From assembly GCA_031278075.1 (NCBI GenBank), contig JAITLE010000173.1, positions 1-12,651 on the forward strand: a DNA stretch of 12,651 nt. Reading direction: 5' to 3'. Positions 12,486 to 12,651 of this stretch are shown here, piece by piece. The translations under genes were made by a program, and so were the position numbers. How positions within the stretch are numbered: position 1 is the stretch's first letter; each line of letters opens with the position of its first letter. The notes beneath the pieces were generated by a model. That model did not search any database. It saw only the letters and a list, made by a program, of their open reading frames with translations, and was not told the DNA's origin. The DNA is from Bifidobacteriaceae bacterium. GTDB lineage: Bacteria > Actinomycetota > Actinomycetes > Actinomycetales > WQXJ01.

Positions 12486-12651
12486 TGAACTCCTCGGAGA
12501 TCTCAAGTTCCACGGCCGTGCCAGTCCACCGGACGGTCAGCTCGCCCAACGCTTGCGGCTGGACGAACACCACCTGGCCCACGCGGAACATCTCGAGCAG
12601 CGCGAGGAAACGTGCCACGACCACTGGGAGCGAGCGCACGGCATCGTCCAC
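12478..12651 (-). CDS. scpA: Segregation and condensation protein A, C-terminal end (partial)
   Basis: Reading leftwards from the window edge, the last 57 codons of a gene are in frame and stop with TGA at 12478-12480. The peptide has SLPVVVARFLALLEMFRVGQ followed by VVFVQPQALGELTV and the end ELEISEEFSD. This is the C-terminal winged-helix domain of the ScpA kleisin, which binds the SMC head: ScpA proteins end with a FLALLEL-type helix, a VxxxQ strand and an acidic tail. The start lies to the right of the window. It overlaps scpB by eight bases, so the two subunits are probably translationally coupled, as expected for a fixed-ratio complex. Confidence 0.9.
   Translation of the reverse strand: MDDAVRSLPVVVARFLALLEMFRVGQVVFVQPQALGELTVRWTGTAVELEISEEFSD

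Overview
The window is high-GC bacterial DNA with strong G/C preference at third codon positions, frequent GTG starts and tightly overlapping genes. This points to an actinobacterium, probably of the order Actinomycetales/Micrococcales in the broad sense; species cannot be told from the sequence. From about 1.2 kb rightwards it is ordinary chromosomal backbone. The first 1.2 kb looks accessory.

Left part (1-1220): a coiled-coil protein gene enters from outside the window and stops at 606. It carries eight consecutive seven-residue repeats with a Tyr/Val core and a 63-nt DNA duplication. A roughly 600-bp stretch without an intact gene follows. It holds a frameshifted coding remnant (638-870), short G/C-rich direct repeats and a tRNA-like T-arm/acceptor sequence (about 1042-1125) that could be an old integration site or tRNA relic.

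Middle part (1221-7100): an ANT(6)-like nucleotidyltransferase gene (minus) is divergent from a GH13 alpha-glucosidase gene (plus). A DUF805 membrane protein with a Pro/Gly/Tyr-rich tail (plus) comes next. It converges on an AGCS-family sodium:alanine symporter (minus), with two hairpin terminators between them. Some starts here appear leaderless, most clearly that of the DUF805 gene.

Right part (6579-12651, all minus, reading right to left): scpA (partial) - scpB - rluB - tyrA - cmk - plsC - der - VTT/DedA-like membrane protein. This is the conserved actinobacterial chromosome-segregation / rRNA-modification / CMP kinase / ribosome-assembly block, with tyrA and plsC between the core genes. 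Most junctions are GTGA or ATGA overlaps, so the genes are probably one translationally coupled transcript whose promoter lies right of the window. The products cover condensin loading (ScpA/B), 23S rRNA pseudouridylation (RluB), 50S assembly (Der), CMP/dCMP phosphorylation (Cmk), phosphatidic acid synthesis (PlsC) and tyrosine synthesis (TyrA), which fits a growth-linked housekeeping operon.

I did not find a convincing new multi-gene system. The most unusual material is the repeat-built coiled-coil gene and the relic-rich stretch beside it at the left edge.
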